The notes below the pieces were generated by a model, which worked only from the letters and a program-made list of their open reading frames with translations, did not search any database and was not told the DNA's origin. 11,167 nucleotides of DNA. Source: Deinococcus sp. Its GTDB lineage: Bacteria > Deinococcota > Deinococci > Deinococcales > Deinococcaceae. A program made the position numbers and the translations under genes. The stretch is from NCBI RefSeq assembly GCF_030523985.1, contig NZ_JAUNHK010000069.1, positions 1 to 11,167 of the forward strand, in the 5' to 3' direction. Of this stretch, positions 10,418-11,167 are shown piece after piece. The stretch's first letter is position 1. The number at the start of each line of letters is the position of its first letter.

Positions 10418-11167
10418 TTAGAAAGGCAGCAACGGCACCCGCGTTCCGTCTGGGCCGCCTTCGAGCAGCGGGTAGAACTGCCCCGGCAGACCGACAGTCA
10501 GGCGGTAGCGTTTGCCCGTCACGTCCCATTCGCCCTGCATGGCCCAGCAGCAGCGGTCGAGGGTAAAGCCCAGCACAGGCGAGAGCGGTTCCTTTTCCTG
10601 CCGCACCCCGTCAATGAAGGTCAGGCGCTGGCGCAGGGCCGCTGTGAGATACACGTCGGGCTTTTCCATCTTGCCCAGCGCCACCCCCACGCGCAGCGGC
10701 TCGAAGGCGTAGGTGTCTACAGGCTTGTCGTTGGGGTAGATGCCCGTGCGGGTGCGGCTGTAACTCGCGTTGCCCGACACCGAAAAGCGCCCGCCCTGCC
10801 ACTCGCCGTCGAGACTGGCGCGGCTGACCTCGGCCCGCTGCTGGTCGAGGCCGCGCAGGTTGTAGGTCAGCGAGGTGCTCAGGCGTTGCCCCGGACGGCT
10901 GGTGGTCAGCGCCCCGGTCAGGGTGGGCCGGGTAAAGCCCATGCGCCGCAGGTCGTAAGCGCCACCGTAGCTGACTTGCCAGTTGGTCGCGTTACCCGAG
11001 CGGTTGCCCACGCTGAAGTTGACCGAGCCGCTTTCCTTGGCGGTTTCGGGCTGGTCGAGTTGCAGGTCGTGGCTGGTGGAAAAGGAATAGTCGCGCCAGA
11101 TGACGTTCAGGTTTCCGGTCAGGCGCGGGTACTGCACGCCCAGCGTTTCGCGCCCCGAGACGGTGAC
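10418..11167 (-). CDS. LptD/OstA-like outer-membrane beta-barrel protein, C-terminal part (5' end outside window)
   Basis: The frame is open to the right edge for 249 residues, so the GTG at 11137 is an internal valine and the start lies outside. The sequence is a series of alternating, Gly/Ser/Thr/Arg-rich amphipathic strands (for example LNVIWRDYSFSTSHDLQL, SGSVNFSVGNRSG, RLSTSLTYNLRGLD, GGRFSVSGNASYSRTRTG, VYLTAALRQRLTF), as in a large outer-membrane barrel. Near the end LGFTLDRCCWAMQGEWDV followed by YRLTVGLPG closely resembles the C-terminal CCW motif of LptD, where two adjacent cysteines form disulfides with the N-terminal domain. The last residue is Phe, the usual barrel-assembly signal. 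LptD inserts lipopolysaccharide into the outer membrane of Gram-negative bacteria; since Deinococcus is thought to lack classical LPS, another lipid or glycolipid may be the cargo. The lipoprotein gene follows downstream. An unrelated barrel with a chance CCW is the main alternative. Confidence 0.6.
   Translation of the reverse strand, partial: VTVSGRETLGVQYPRLTGNLNVIWRDYSFSTSHDLQLDQPETAKESGSVNFSVGNRSGNATNWQVSYGGAYDLRRMGFTRPTLTGALTTSRPGQRLSTSLTYNLRGLDQQRAEVSRASLDGEWQGGRFSVSGNASYSRTRTGIYPNDKPVDTYAFEPLRVGVALGKMEKPDVYLTAALRQRLTFIDGVRQEKEPLSPVLGFTLDRCCWAMQGEWDVTGKRYRLTVGLPGQFYPLLEGGPDGTRVPLLPF

Overview
The window looks like chromosomal DNA of a Deinococcus, possibly D. radiodurans or a close relative; I judge this from the proteins and promoter style, not from a database match. 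It is GC-rich with strong GC bias at third codon positions. Several genes carry a TANNNT -10 box only 6-9 bases before the start codon, the arrangement of leaderless transcription that is common in Deinococcus. The gene set (DinB-like protein, SecA without a C-terminal zinc tail, LptD-like barrel) also fits. Nothing points to mobile DNA: I see no insertion sequence, integrase, CRISPR array, tRNA or rRNA.

Layout, left to right: the 3' end of an ftsH protease gene (+) runs into a convergent pair on the minus strand, a membrane-anchored DinB-like protein and, upstream of it, a hexapeptide-repeat acyltransferase. A 338-bp divergent intergenic region separates the acyltransferase from coaBC (+), which makes 4'-phosphopantetheine for coenzyme A. 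coaBC ends at a perfect 19-bp hairpin facing a minus-strand pair: a TrmJ-like tRNA methyltransferase gene followed 6 bases later by a NarL-type sensor histidine kinase gene. A 152-bp divergent promoter region then leads into secA (+), the ATPase of the Sec translocase. secA ends at a stem-loop facing a second minus-strand pair that enters from the right edge: the C-terminal part of an LptD-like outer-membrane barrel, followed by a lipoprotein with a clear lipobox.

Functionally this is mostly core housekeeping (membrane proteolysis, CoA synthesis, tRNA modification, protein export) with envelope genes at the right edge. The export ATPase lies beside two exported envelope proteins, but they are transcribed in opposite directions and no shared operon is implied. 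I do not see a convincing new multi-gene system. The points most worth a second look are an LptD-like protein in a lineage considered to lack classical LPS, a CoaBC whose decarboxylase half lacks the usual active-site-flap cysteine, the repeated leaderless promoter arrangement, the membrane-tethered DinB-like protein, and paired palindromes in front of secA.
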